In this document: piece after piece, positions 22,537 to 31,700 of the stretch
How the letters are laid out: each line of letters starts with the position of its first letter
Position numbering within the stretch: position 1 is the stretch's first letter
Assembly (NCBI RefSeq): GCF_017875645.1
Contig: NZ_JAGGMR010000001.1
Location: 4,340,001 to 4,404,000, forward strand
Reading direction: 5' to 3'
Origin: Nocardia goodfellowii
GTDB lineage: Bacteria; Actinomycetota; Actinomycetes; Mycobacteriales; Mycobacteriaceae
DNA: 64,000 bases
Position numbers and translations under genes: made by a program
Notes under the pieces: generated by a model
Told to the model about the DNA's origin: nothing
The model's input: the letters and a program-made list of their open reading frames with translations, nothing else
Databases searched by the model: none

Positions 22537-23621
22537 AGGAACCAGAAGGAGCAGTACCACGAGCCGTCGTTTTCCGGGAGGTCTCAGCAGTGAAGGTAGT
22601 CAAGGCCGTCGGCGCTCGTGTCGACCGCATCGCATGGCTGGAAAAGTCACCGTTGCAACGGTTTTCACCGGAGGTATGGTCGCGGCAGCGGCCCACCTAT
22701 TCGGACGCCGACCCCGCCCTGATCACCGCCGCCCTGAAATGGTCACAGCGACGGCCCTCCGGAAACTGGTATGTCGTAGCCGCGAGCCGTGCCATTCGCC
22801 GCGACCGGCCCCTGGGCTTCCGGATCGGGGGCAGGGAGGTCGTGGCCTGGCGCGACGAGGCCGGCGGCCTGCACACCGGGCCGGGCGCCTGCCCGCATCT
22901 CGGTGCGCCGTTGACCTCGGCGGAAGTCGACGACGACGCGCTGATCTGCCGATGGCACGGCATGCGGGTCGGCCCGCACGACAGCGCGTCCCGATGGTGC
23001 CCCTATCCCAGTTTCGACGACGGCGTGCTGGCATGGGTGCGACTGGACTCCGTGGGCGGCGAAACCCCGACCGACGCACCGATCATCGGCCCGCGACCCG
23101 CCGACACGACGGTGCACGCGGTGACCCGGCTGATCGGTGGCTGCGAGCCGCGCGACATCATCGCCAATCGCCTCGACCCCTGGCATGGATCCTGGTTTCA
23201 CCCCTACTCGTTCGCGTGCCTGGAGGTGACGCGTACGCCGCCGCGCGACGAGATCACCGAGGAGAACCACGGTTTCCTGCTGAATGTGACCTTCCGGGTG
23301 ACCCGCGGGCTCGGCGTGCCCGTCCAGGCGGAGTTCACCTGCCCTGACCCGCGCACCATCGTCATGCGCATCGTCGAGGGGGAGGGTAAGGGCAGCGTCG
23401 TCGAAACCCACGCCACCCCACTGGGTCCCGGCCCCGACGGCCGCGCGCGCACGGCGGTGGTGGAGGCGACCATCGCCGATTCCGAGCGGCCGGGATTCCG
23501 CTACGCGCGTCGCGCGGCACCGCTGCTGCGCCCGCTGATCAATCACGCGGCCACCCGGCTCTGGCGTGATGACATGGCCTACGCCGAGCGCCGATATCAG
23601 TTACGCACGCACCAGTGCTGA
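22533..23621 (+). CDS. Rieske non-heme iron oxygenase, last gene of the carotenoid operon
   Basis: A 362-residue protein. The Rieske [2Fe-2S] site is C120-P-H122 and C139-R-W-H142 (C-x-H-x16-C-x2-H). Downstream, D215-x2-H218-x4-H223 (DPWHGSWFH) matches the 2-His-1-Asp mononuclear iron site of Rieske oxygenases. So it looks catalytically complete and not a stray ferredoxin-like domain. The C-terminal part may be the DUF5914-type domain found beside crtU in other actinomycetes (recalled, not checked). The ATG at 22533 overlaps the crtU stop; a GTG at 22590 with GGGAGG before it is possible. It probably oxidises the aromatic carotenoid or an intermediate. No dedicated reductase is in the operon. 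Confidence 0.8.
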   Translation: MKEPEGAVPRAVVFREVSAVKVVKAVGARVDRIAWLEKSPLQRFSPEVWSRQRPTYSDADPALITAALKWSQRRPSGNWYVVAASRAIRRDRPLGFRIGGREVVAWRDEAGGLHTGPGACPHLGAPLTSAEVDDDALICRWHGMRVGPHDSASRWCPYPSFDDGVLAWVRLDSVGGETPTDAPIIGPRPADTTVHAVTRLIGGCEPRDIIANRLDPWHGSWFHPYSFACLEVTRTPPRDEITEENHGFLLNVTFRVTRGLGVPVQAEFTCPDPRTIVMRIVEGEGKGSVVETHATPLGPGPDGRARTAVVEATIADSERPGFRYARRAAPLLRPLINHAATRLWRDDMAYAERRYQLRTHQC

Positions 23622-23666
23622 CCGGTGGACATCGTTGTCCGGTGCGGCGCGCCGACGCCTTCGCGA

Positions 23667-24863
23667 CTACCCCGCATGCGCCGCCGCGGGGGATCGGTCG
23701 GTGTATCGGCGCACGATCAGCGCCGACCGCAGTCGCCACAGACCCGCGACGCTGCAGGGATCGCAGCCGGTCAGTTGGTGAATCCTTTTGAGCCGATAGT
23801 CGATGGTGTTGGTGTGCACGTGCAGTTTCTTGGCCGTGCGCTGGCGATTCATGTCGTTGGCGAGATGCGTCGTCAGGGTGTGCAGTAGTTCGGGATGGTC
23901 GTCCAGCGGAATCAGCAAGGCGCGCAACACGTCTCGCGCCGGCCCCGGCCGGGTGAGCTGAAAATGCAGACCGAGATCGCTCATCCGGTACAGGCCCGGT
24001 TCCACGTGCATGGCCGTGGCCGTATCGAGGAAGTCGTGCGCCTGCCGGTCGGCCGCGGGGATATCGGAGGTGGCGGCTGTGAGTGCCACCGCGATCAAAG
24101 GTTGCCGTGTCGCCTCTGCCAGCGCGTCGAACAATTCGCCGAGTCCGCTGTCCTCGACGAAATCATGCGGGATCAGCAGTGTGCCGCCGTCGGCGCCGAC
24201 GATCGACAACGCCTGTGGCCCACAGTATTCGGTCAGGGCGGCGTCGATGCGGGTGGCCGTGGCCGGGCCGTTCTCGGACTTGCTCCGATCCGCGACTGCC
24301 GGAACCCCCAGGGCGATGACGTGGTAGCGGGCGCTGATCGGAATGCCGCAGTGGCGGGCGAGCGGACCGGCGTGGTCCCCGCGCAGTAGAGCGACGGCGA
24401 GGTTACGGGTCGCCGCGTGGTGGGAGTTCGCGGGTGCCGGTAGCTGGCATGTGTAGACACGGCTGAGCCGCACGTGCACCGATTCCAGGGTGTCGAGTTG
24501 CCGCCGGGTCGCCATGCGCCATTCGTCGGCGGAGAGTTGCCGCCCGTCGACCCGCTCGGACCCCGCACGGAAACCGGCGTACACCGCTTGCTGGAGACGG
24601 TCCAGGCCGAGGCCGAGTTTCGCCCATAGCCGCGCCGAGGATTCTAGCTCGGCGATCCGGCCGGCCAGGTCTTCGCCCCGGTAGCCGGCGACCGCCAGTT
24701 CCGTGCAGGCATGAATGACCTGCGCGCTCAGGTCGGCAGGAGGGACTTCGCCGCGCTCGAGTGCGGCGGCCGACGGCGGCGTCGCTGCCGGAGCGGAACC
24801 GCGCGAAATGTGCACCGAACGAGCGCGCGCGGATGCTGTGCTGTGCCGAACTGTTGTATTCAC
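23667..24863 (-). CDS. PucR-family transcriptional regulator (CdaR/GGDEF-like + HTH_30)
   Basis: A 398-residue regulator. The first half holds a helical sensor region (ELAVAGYRGEDLAGRIAELE). The middle has a degenerate GGDEF-like part (YHVIALGVPAV...GGTLLIPHDF). The C-terminus is the PucR helix-turn-helix: LLHTLTTHLANDMNRQRTAKKLHVHTNTIDYRLKRIHQLTG. The GTG at 24863 has GAAGGAAG at good distance, so I prefer it to the longer frame at 24962. It is divergent from the membrane protein at 25097 and convergent with the carotenoid operon. The target is unknown, but the shared intergenic inverted repeat suggests the membrane protein and itself. Confidence 0.85.
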   Translation of the reverse strand: MNTTVRHSTASARARSVHISRGSAPAATPPSAAALERGEVPPADLSAQVIHACTELAVAGYRGEDLAGRIAELESSARLWAKLGLGLDRLQQAVYAGFRAGSERVDGRQLSADEWRMATRRQLDTLESVHVRLSRVYTCQLPAPANSHHAATRNLAVALLRGDHAGPLARHCGIPISARYHVIALGVPAVADRSKSENGPATATRIDAALTEYCGPQALSIVGADGGTLLIPHDFVEDSGLGELFDALAEATRQPLIAVALTAATSDIPAADRQAHDFLDTATAMHVEPGLYRMSDLGLHFQLTRPGPARDVLRALLIPLDDHPELLHTLTTHLANDMNRQRTAKKLHVHTNTIDYRLKRIHQLTGCDPCSVAGLWRLRSALIVRRYTDRSPAAAHAG

Positions 24864-24920
24864 GGAATCCGACTTCCTTCCACCGACCGTTTGGTGACCG
24901 TGGCCAGCGGTCAGCAGATC

Positions 24921-24945
24921 GTACAAGATCAGTGCACAGTTGTAC
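24921..24945. promoter_or_regulatory. GTACAA-N13-TTGTAC inverted repeat
   Basis: A perfect 6-bp inverted repeat in the 233-bp space between PucR and the divergent membrane protein. GTGCAC occurs in its centre and twice more near 25009-25021. It is a likely regulator site, with PucR the obvious candidate. Confidence 0.4.
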
Positions 24946-25096
24946 ACTGAGTGGAACGACAACGGACCGGCCTTCGGATTCGAGCGACTGCTGTGGAAGG
25001 CATGTCAGTGCACATGCGTGCACGTTCGAGCCTGCGACCGCTATCTTTGTGCTACTTTCCGTAACGCTAAGTTGCGGTTCGTGATGGAGGTCTGTG

Positions 25097-26941
25097 GTGC
25101 CCGACACTGTCGACGGGGACATCGTCCGGCTCGCCCAATCGGGCAGCGAAGGCGGTGGGGCAGCGTTGGATCAGGTGGCGCTGATGTCCGGCTCCGCCGG
25201 CGTCATCGGCCTGATCCTGCTGTGGATCGGATATCTGCACCGCGCTCGGCGGATCAGCTGGCTGCAGCGCGTCGCGGACGGCCTCGGACGCCTGTTCAAC
25301 CGTCCCGGCTGGGTAGCGCTGCCGGTGGCCTTGTTCCTGGCCACGATCCTCACCGCCCTGCTCGGCTTCATCTGGGACGTCAGCCTGCATATCGGTAACG
25401 GCCGCGACGAGGGGCCCCTGGCCAACCCGGCCCACTATTTCATCCTCGTGGGACTGTTCTTCCTGTTCACCGCCGGCATGACGGCCATCGTGCTGCCCCT
25501 CGACGAGAAGCCGGGCCCGGCCGCGGTGCGCATCACCCGCACCTGGTACGCCCCGGTCGGCGGCATCCTCATCGCCGGCGCCGGCCTGTACGCTCTGATC
25601 GGGTTTCCGCTCGACGACATCTGGCATCGGATGTTCGGCCAAGACGTAACCCTGTGGGGCCCAACGCATCTGATGCTCATCGGCGGTGCGGGACTCTCCC
25701 TCGTCGGTGTGCTGCTGCTGGAGTACGAGGGCCGCCGCAACCGGCCCGATCCCGGCCGCCCCGAAGGCGGGTGGCTGATCCGCTCGTTCGCCTTCGGCGG
25801 GTTGCTGATCGGCTTGTCGGTGTTCCAAGTGGAGTTCGATTTCGGGGTCGAGCAGTTCCGGCTGGTGCTGCAGCCCATGCTGATCGTCGCGGCATCCGCT
25901 GTTGCCCTGGTCGCCGCTCGGATCACGCTCGGTCCGTTCAGCACGCTCGTGGTGGTGGCCTTCGCGGCAGTGGTCCGGGGGGCCGTGGCCTGGCTGGTCG
26001 GCGGACCGATCATCGACGCACCACGCAACGTGTTTCCCCTCTATCTCGGCGCCGCGATCGTGGTGGAGGTAGCGGCGCTGCTGCCGCTGGCACGGCGGCG
26101 GCCGATCTGGTGGGGTGCGGCCACCGGGTTCGGCATCGCCACCGTGGGACTGTGGCTCGAATCCTGGTGGATCCAGCGGATGTTCGTCGACGCGTGGCCC
26201 GCCGCGATGTGGCCCGAGATGCTCGCGATGGCTGTCCCGGTCGGAGTCGCGGGCGGTGCGGTCGGCGCGATGCTGGCGATCGTCCTGCGCGGCGAACCAC
26301 TACCGCGCCCCGCGATCCGCCGTGGCCTGGTGTGCGCGGCCGTGGTGGTCGCCGCCGCCGCTACCGCGAACGGTTTGACCATCCACGTCCCGCAGAACGC
26401 CTCGGCCGAGGTCACCTTGACCGACGCCGAACCCGATGCCGGTCGGATGGTGACCGCCGAAATCCGCCTCAGCCCAGCCGATCTCGTCGGCGCGGACCCG
26501 GAATGGGTGCAGATCCTGGCCTGGCAGGGCGGCATCGGAAGCGACAGCCCCGGGCGCGGCCTGGTGGTCGATCAGCTCGAACGGCTGAGCGCGGGCCACT
26601 ATCGGTCGACCCGCCCGGTTCCGGTGCACGGCACCTGGAAGACGGTCCTGCGCGTGCAAGATGGCCGCACACAGACCGCGATGCCGATCTACATGGCCGC
26701 CGATCCAGGGATAGGCGCCGAGGAGGTGCCCGCGCTGGCGTCGTTCCAACGGGACTTCGTCGCTGAGATCACCGTCCTGCAGCGAGAGCGCTCCTTCGAC
26801 CATCCCGCCTGGTTGTTCAGTGCCGCTTCCCTGGTCGTGCTGTTGTGCAGCCTCGCATTGATCGCCGCGCTGTCCTGGGGAGCCGCCCGGATCAACGATC
26901 GATATCTGGCGGAAGACCGGGTTCCCGCACCCGCACCGTGA
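25097..26941 (+). CDS. Polytopic membrane protein with C-terminal extracytoplasmic beta domain
   Basis: I do not recognise a named family. The ~614-residue protein has roughly 11 N-terminal membrane helices between residues 25 and 435, with a histidine/aspartate-containing loop (FIWDVSLHIGNGRDEGPLANPAHYF). A ~160-residue exposed domain (AEVTLTDAEPDAGRMVTAEIRL... through PIYMAADPGIG) resembles FixH/YtkA- or CopC-like beta-sandwiches. A last helix precedes a short basic tail. The start is GTG at 25097 (or 25094), after GATGGAGG. Its stop overlapped the GTG of a now broken sigma-factor gene. A role in metal or redox handling is only a guess. Confidence 0.7.
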   Translation: MPDTVDGDIVRLAQSGSEGGGAALDQVALMSGSAGVIGLILLWIGYLHRARRISWLQRVADGLGRLFNRPGWVALPVALFLATILTALLGFIWDVSLHIGNGRDEGPLANPAHYFILVGLFFLFTAGMTAIVLPLDEKPGPAAVRITRTWYAPVGGILIAGAGLYALIGFPLDDIWHRMFGQDVTLWGPTHLMLIGGAGLSLVGVLLLEYEGRRNRPDPGRPEGGWLIRSFAFGGLLIGLSVFQVEFDFGVEQFRLVLQPMLIVAASAVALVAARITLGPFSTLVVVAFAAVVRGAVAWLVGGPIIDAPRNVFPLYLGAAIVVEVAALLPLARRRPIWWGAATGFGIATVGLWLESWWIQRMFVDAWPAAMWPEMLAMAVPVGVAGGAVGAMLAIVLRGEPLPRPAIRRGLVCAAVVVAAAATANGLTIHVPQNASAEVTLTDAEPDAGRMVTAEIRLSPADLVGADPEWVQILAWQGGIGSDSPGRGLVVDQLERLSAGHYRSTRPVPVHGTWKTVLRVQDGRTQTAMPIYMAADPGIGAEEVPALASFQRDFVAEITVLQRERSFDHPAWLFSAASLVVLLCSLALIAALSWGAARINDRYLAEDRVPAPAP

Positions 26942-27167
26942 CAGCGGATGCCGTTGTCGCCGGGAGTGGTTCACGGCCAACGCTCCTCGACTGTCGCGGG
27001 CGGTTGGCGGCGATCGCCTACCGCCTGCTCGGGTCGGCCGACCAGCTGACGTCGGCGCGCGCCGCGAAACCTATGTGGGACAACGGCTCCCCGAGACCTT
27101 GTTCGCCGGAGACCCGATGTCGGGCCCCGCCGATACCGTCGCCGGTGCCACAGATCGGCGGCAATAA
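26938..27167 (+). pseudogene. Remnant of an ECF41 (SigJ-like) sigma factor gene
   Basis: The GTG at 26938 overlaps the upstream stop (GTGA) and opens a frame with LLDCRGRLAAIAYRLLGSAD, which is region 2.1 of ECF41/SigJ-type sigma factors. Near 27058 the meaning jumps to another frame reading ARRETYVGQRLPETLFAGD. That is the linker these sigma factors carry after region 2. It then continues MSGPADTVAG to a stop at 27165-27167. So region 2.2-2.4 is deleted with a frameshift, and regions 4 and SnoaL-like C-terminus are gone. It was once co-translated with the membrane protein. Confidence 0.7.
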
Positions 27168-27249
27168 AGAACGAATCGGCGGATGCGCCACCGGCTGTCA
27201 CCGGAACGGCGGATACTTCAGTGGCATCAGCGCGCTGGAAGGCCAACCG

Positions 27250-28185
27250 ATGGAGAAGGCGACAGAGACAGGCCGGCACGACCTTCGCTCGTCTGCCTGG
27301 TTCCGAGACCAGCGGGATTTCTGGTGGAACGATGACTTCATCGCGCTGCTCGCCGAAAGATGGCGTCTTGACGAGGCGCACTCGCTGGCCGACATCGGGT
27401 GCGGTCTCGGTCATTGGGCACGGTTGCTCTTCCCGTTCCTGGGTCCTGATGCTCGACTGACCGGGGTCGATCGAGAGGTGACCTGGCTGGCGCGTGCGCG
27501 GGAGGTATTCCTCGATGCTTACCCGGCTGCTGTGGCTGCGGGACGCGTGGAATTCGATCAAGGCGACGTGAACTCGCTCGCTCTTCCTGCCGACACATTC
27601 GACGTGGTCACCTGCCAAACTCTTTTGATGCATCTCGACAAACCCGAGCGAGGTTTGGCCGAAATGTTTCGTATCGCGAAGTCCGGGGGTCTCGTCGTTT
27701 GTGTCGAGCCCAGCAATCTGTTCAATATGATGTCGTTCGATTCATGCACCTCTGAACAGTCCACCGAGGACTTGGTGCGGAATTTCGAGTTTTGGCTTCG
27801 ATTCCAGCGCGGCCGGATCGCTTTGGGTAAGGGCGATATTTCGATAGGAGAGCGCCTGCCCGGAATGTTCGCGGAAATAGGCTCGACCGATATAAACGTC
27901 TATCTCCGCGATAAAGCGTTCCCGGTCTACCCTCCGTATTCAGGTCCGGAACAGGAAGCCACACTGGAGCCGATAAAGGCTTGGGAAAGCAGCGACACAG
28001 GGCCGTGGAATTACGCACAACTGGCGCGTTATTTCCTGGCAGGCGAAGGAACCGCGCCGATGCTGGAGTCTCAGCTGGCGGCCATGCGTGCGGAAGGAGA
28101 ACGGCAGTTCAACGCTGTTTCTGAAAAACGATATTCATGCGGCGGCGGCGCTGTCGTATATATCGTCAGCGGCCGGAAACCTTGA
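27250..28185 (+). CDS. SAM-dependent class I methyltransferase
   Basis: A 311-residue protein. Motif I is ADIGCGLGHWARLL, motif II is the acidic end TGVDRE, and LPADTFDVVTCQTLLMHL is the motif IV region, giving a Rossmann methyltransferase of the Methyltransf_11/25 kind. The C-terminal ~120 residues are specific and unassigned. The ATG at 27250 has GGAAGG six bases before it. The gene is visibly richer in A/T than the crt and PKS genes, especially after 27700, and it reads toward the lanthipeptide precursor. It may be part of that locus and methylate the peptide, or be an independent enzyme. Confidence 0.8.
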   Translation: MEKATETGRHDLRSSAWFRDQRDFWWNDDFIALLAERWRLDEAHSLADIGCGLGHWARLLFPFLGPDARLTGVDREVTWLARAREVFLDAYPAAVAAGRVEFDQGDVNSLALPADTFDVVTCQTLLMHLDKPERGLAEMFRIAKSGGLVVCVEPSNLFNMMSFDSCTSEQSTEDLVRNFEFWLRFQRGRIALGKGDISIGERLPGMFAEIGSTDINVYLRDKAFPVYPPYSGPEQEATLEPIKAWESSDTGPWNYAQLARYFLAGEGTAPMLESQLAAMRAEGERQFNAVSEKRYSCGGGAVVYIVSGRKP

Positions 28186-28489
28186 TCTGAGCTCGTCGGC
28201 AACGCCGACAGCCCGTCCGTCGAGCCGTCCGGACAGCCGGCCGCCGGAGCCGGGCTTAAGCCGAAGGGCGCCTTGGCGACCCGGTCGGAACCTCCTCGAT
28301 CGCCGGCGGCCCGTGTCGACGCGCGCAACCCATCTGACGGCGCGGAAATGACCTTGGATCGGACGGCAAGAAGTCTCGGCAACACCGAAAAAATGCGGCT
28401 CCGCAGTCATATACTGGTATGGGTCGTGGGGCGGTCCGTCGAAAAATTCGAACGCGTGCGCCCTGAGGCTCAACACCCAAGGAGGAGCC
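28186..28489 (+). other. 304-bp leader region before the lanthipeptide precursor
   Basis: No gene is supported here. It should hold the precursor promoter: a TATACT box lies at 28410-28415, but no convincing -35 hexamer is at standard distance, so an activator may be needed. AAGGAGGAG just before 28490 is a strong ribosome-binding site for the precursor, suiting high-level translation. Confidence 0.45.
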
Positions 28490-28726
28490 ATGCTCGACCA
28501 GGTCGAAATTGCACATGCGCTCAAGGATAAAAATTACTTCCACTCTCTTCGGCCGGCGGAGCAAGAAGCCGTCGTCACCGCTGGCGGAATCGGGGCTGTC
28601 GATATCAGCGACGAGAGCCTCGAGTCCGTCAGCAGCGGCCTTGAAGGTGGAAGTCAAATGCTTTACACTGGCACGGATGCGCAGGAGGAGGGGGGCTCCC
28701 AGACAATGATCATTTGCACGTGCTGA
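28490..28726 (+). CDS. lanA: Class II lanthipeptide precursor, mersacidin/lichenicidin-like leader
   Basis: A 78-residue peptide. The leader (1-50) has the family opening MLDQVEIAHALKDKNYFHSL and the acidic recognition stretch VDISDESLESVSSG typical of mersacidin/lichenicidin-type leaders. The rest reads LEGGSQMLYTGTDAQEEGG (51-69) and SQTMIICTC (70-78). Candidate cleavage points are Ser-Gly at 50, Gly-Gly at 54 and Gly-Gly at 69. The two Cys are at 76 and 78; Ser/Thr partners are S55, T60, T62, S70, T72 and T77. The CTC end recalls the CIC end of mersacidin. AAGGAGGAG precedes the ATG. The modifying enzyme follows after a hairpin. Confidence 0.85.
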   Translation: MLDQVEIAHALKDKNYFHSLRPAEQEAVVTAGGIGAVDISDESLESVSSGLEGGSQMLYTGTDAQEEGGSQTMIICTC

Positions 28727-28742
28727 GTGATTGGCGATGGTA

Positions 28743-28770
28743 TCTGCGGATGGCTCCAGCCATCCGCAGA
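28743..28770 (+). terminator. Perfect 28-base palindrome between precursor and synthetase (attenuator)
   Basis: Positions 28743-28755 (TCTGCGGATGGCT) pair with 28758-28770 (AGCCATCCGCAGA), followed by ACTTCCTTTT. It begins 16 bases after the precursor stop. A partial terminator here would yield much precursor mRNA and little synthetase mRNA, as in many lantibiotic operons. Confidence 0.8.
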
Positions 28771-28771
28771 A

Positions 28772-28787
28772 CTTCCTTTTGAGGAAG
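28772..28787 (+). promoter_or_regulatory. Small hairpin covering the lanM ribosome-binding site
   Basis: CTTCCT at 28772-28777 pairs exactly with AGGAAG at 28782-28787 across a TTTG loop. AGGAAG is the ribosome-binding site for the ATG at 28795. This would lower LanM translation further, next to the upstream attenuator. The stem is short, so the effect may be modest. Confidence 0.5.
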
Positions 28788-28794
28788 CGCAGCT

Positions 28795-31700
28795 ATGGGC
28801 TCTCTACCTTTTGGTGCGGAGTGGTGGACTTCTCTTACGCTGAATGAGCGCCAGACGCTCCAGGCGGTCGCGCCGCCGGAACCATCGAATACCGAAAATT
28901 CCGCGACGGTCCGCCGCCGGTTCGAGCAGTGGAAATCCCAATCCCCTTTTTGCCGGGAAGACTACTTTGTGCGGCGCCTGGCATTCGACGATCTGGATGA
29001 ATCATCCTTCAGCGATCTGCTGGGCGAGTCCGCGACGGCACTGCAACGTCGGTTCCCACAGGTGCCCTCGTGGCTTGCGCGCATCCAGTCCGCCTACAGC
29101 GCAACGAGTCCCAGCCGCCTGCCGGTAGTGGGGCCCTTGATCGAAAGCGCGAACGCCGAACTGAGTAGAAAAGTCGAAGAGCTCGCGCGCGCGTGGCCGG
29201 ATGTCGATGCCGAATGGGGTTCTCTCGTCGAACAATTGATCAGTGCGATGGTCGCTCGGATCGATGACCGGATCAGCCGGACGGTGGTCCTCGAGATGAG
29301 GGTGGCGGCCCTGCAGGGGACCTTGACGGGCGATGACCCGAGTGCGCGTTTCCGGACTTTCCTGGACCGGTTGCGAGACCCGCGCCATGCGCTACTTTTC
29401 TTGGCACAGTATCCGGTCCTCGCGCGGACGTTGACAGACTGCGTCGACGATTGGACCGAGGCTTCGATCGAGCTGCTGGAACGTGTGTGTGCCGACTGGG
29501 CGAGCATCCAGAGCACCTTCTTGCCCGGCCGCGACGCCGCGCTGACGAGCATCGAAATGGGCTTGGGTGACCTCCACCGCCGAGGTCGTGAGGTATGTGT
29601 CCTGCGTTTCGCTTCCATCGGGCGCGTGCTCTACAAGCCACGGTCCCTGGCGATCGACCAGCACTTCGCACTCTTGCTGAGCTGGCTGCACGAACGAGGT
29701 GCGCCGGCCTTACGCCTGCCGCGCATAGTGGATCGCGGCAGCTATGGCTGGTCCGAGTTCGTCTCGCCGGCTCCGTGCCGCGACCGGGCGGAAGCAGGTG
29801 AGTTCTACCTGCGTCAAGGCGCATTGCTCGCGGTTCTCTACCTGTTGAACGCCAACGACTTTCACTACGCGAATCTGATCGCGGCCGCGGGGTACCCCGT
29901 CCCCGTCGATCTCGAGACCCTCTGCGGTCCGGATTTCGGGCAAGCGCAGGAGGACTCCTACGATTCGTACTCAGCATTCGAACTGGCGACCTCGGTGGTC
30001 GGCACCATGCTGCTGCCGTACTCGGACGACAATGCGGGCCGGCGTGCGGTCGACCGCAGCGGACTGGGCTCGCGCGAAGGGCAGCTGTCGGCCGATCCGA
30101 TGCCGCGATGGGATCACCTCGGTACCGACGAAGCCCGCCTGTCGTTCGAGCGGCGTACGTTGTCCGCGGGACACAATCGGCCCGAACTCGACGGTTCTGC
30201 CTTGCATGCGTGCGAGTTCACCGCGGAAGTCGAAACAGGATTCTCCGCGATGTATCGCCTGCTTGAGTCGAATCGCGAAGACCTGGTATCGCCCGCGGGT
30301 CCGCTGACCGCCATGCTGAATGACGAAGTGCGCGTGGTCTTTCGAGCGACACAGTTCTACGAGAAGATCCTTCGCCAGAGCTACCACCCGGACTACCTCA
30401 GCGATGCGCTCGATCGCGAGCGGCTTTTCGATCGCCTCTGGTTCGGCATGGATCGGACGCAGTTCCCCCACATCACACGTCGATTGCTGTCGAGCGAACG
30501 CCAGGATCTCTGGCGCGGCGAAGTCCCTTATTTCAGTACGTGCGTCGGGTCACCGGATCTGACCGCGAGCGACGGCAGACGTATCGACCAGTTCTTCATC
30601 CGTTCGGGATGGGACATGGTTCAGCACCGGCTGGCTTCGCTGGGAGAAACGGACCTGCGCACGCAACTCTGGTACATCCGCGCCTCGCTCAGCACCCTCG
30701 CGCTCAACAACGAGACCACCTTCCAGCGTTACCAGGCCCCGGTCGACGCACGACCGGCCGATCGCGACCGCCTGCTTGTTCAGGCCACAGCGATCGCCCA
30801 GCGTATTTCCCGGCTCGCTCGATGGCGAGAGGACCGCGCGTCATGGCTCGGGCTGGCCTACGGGGAAAGCCGTGGCTGGCAACTGCGTCCGCTGCAAACC
30901 GACCTGTACAGCGGCCTACCCGGCGTCATCCTGTTTCTCGCCTATACGGAATCGCTGGACGGGCGGGGCGAGTTCGGGGCTGTGGCACAGGGGGCGATGC
31001 GGACACTGCGCCAGCAGATGAACCGCCGCCGCACCGGATCGGAAGGCATCGGCGGATTCGACGGCTGGGGCGGGCTCCTCTATCTCTGGGCGCATCTTTC
31101 CCAGCTGTGGAGCGACCCAGGGCTGTTGGGCGAGACCGACGCGATGGTTTCCCGGGTCGAGTCGCTGGCGAACTCCGACGATCACCTCGATGTCATCCAG
31201 GGAACAGCCGGCGCGATCGTTCCGCTGCTGAACCTGCACACAATGACTGGTGCGGTGCGGCCGCTCGAGGTGGCCCGAAAACTCGGTGACCGTCTTGTCG
31301 AACGAGCGCAGCCCGCCACCGGAGGGGTTGGCTGGCTCGGCACTACGTTCCCCACCCACCCTTTGACCGGGTTCTCGCATGGCGCGTCCGGGTTCGCGTG
31401 GGCGTTGGCGGAACTCTTCGCCGCCACAGGCGACGACAGCTACGCGCGCACCGCGCTCCGAGCCGTCGCCTTCGAACGCGCCCACTTGTCGCGAGATTCC
31501 GGAAACTGGGCGGATCTCAGGCAATCTCGGCGAGGGCGGAATCTTCGGGAGATGACCGCGTGGTGCCACGGTGCGTGCGGCATCGGCATGAGCCGCTTGC
31601 GGATGCTCGACATCCTCGGCGACTCGACTCTCGCCGAGGATCTGGATATCGCGCTCCGGACGACATACCGGCAGGGGTTCGGCGTGAATCACTCGCTGTG

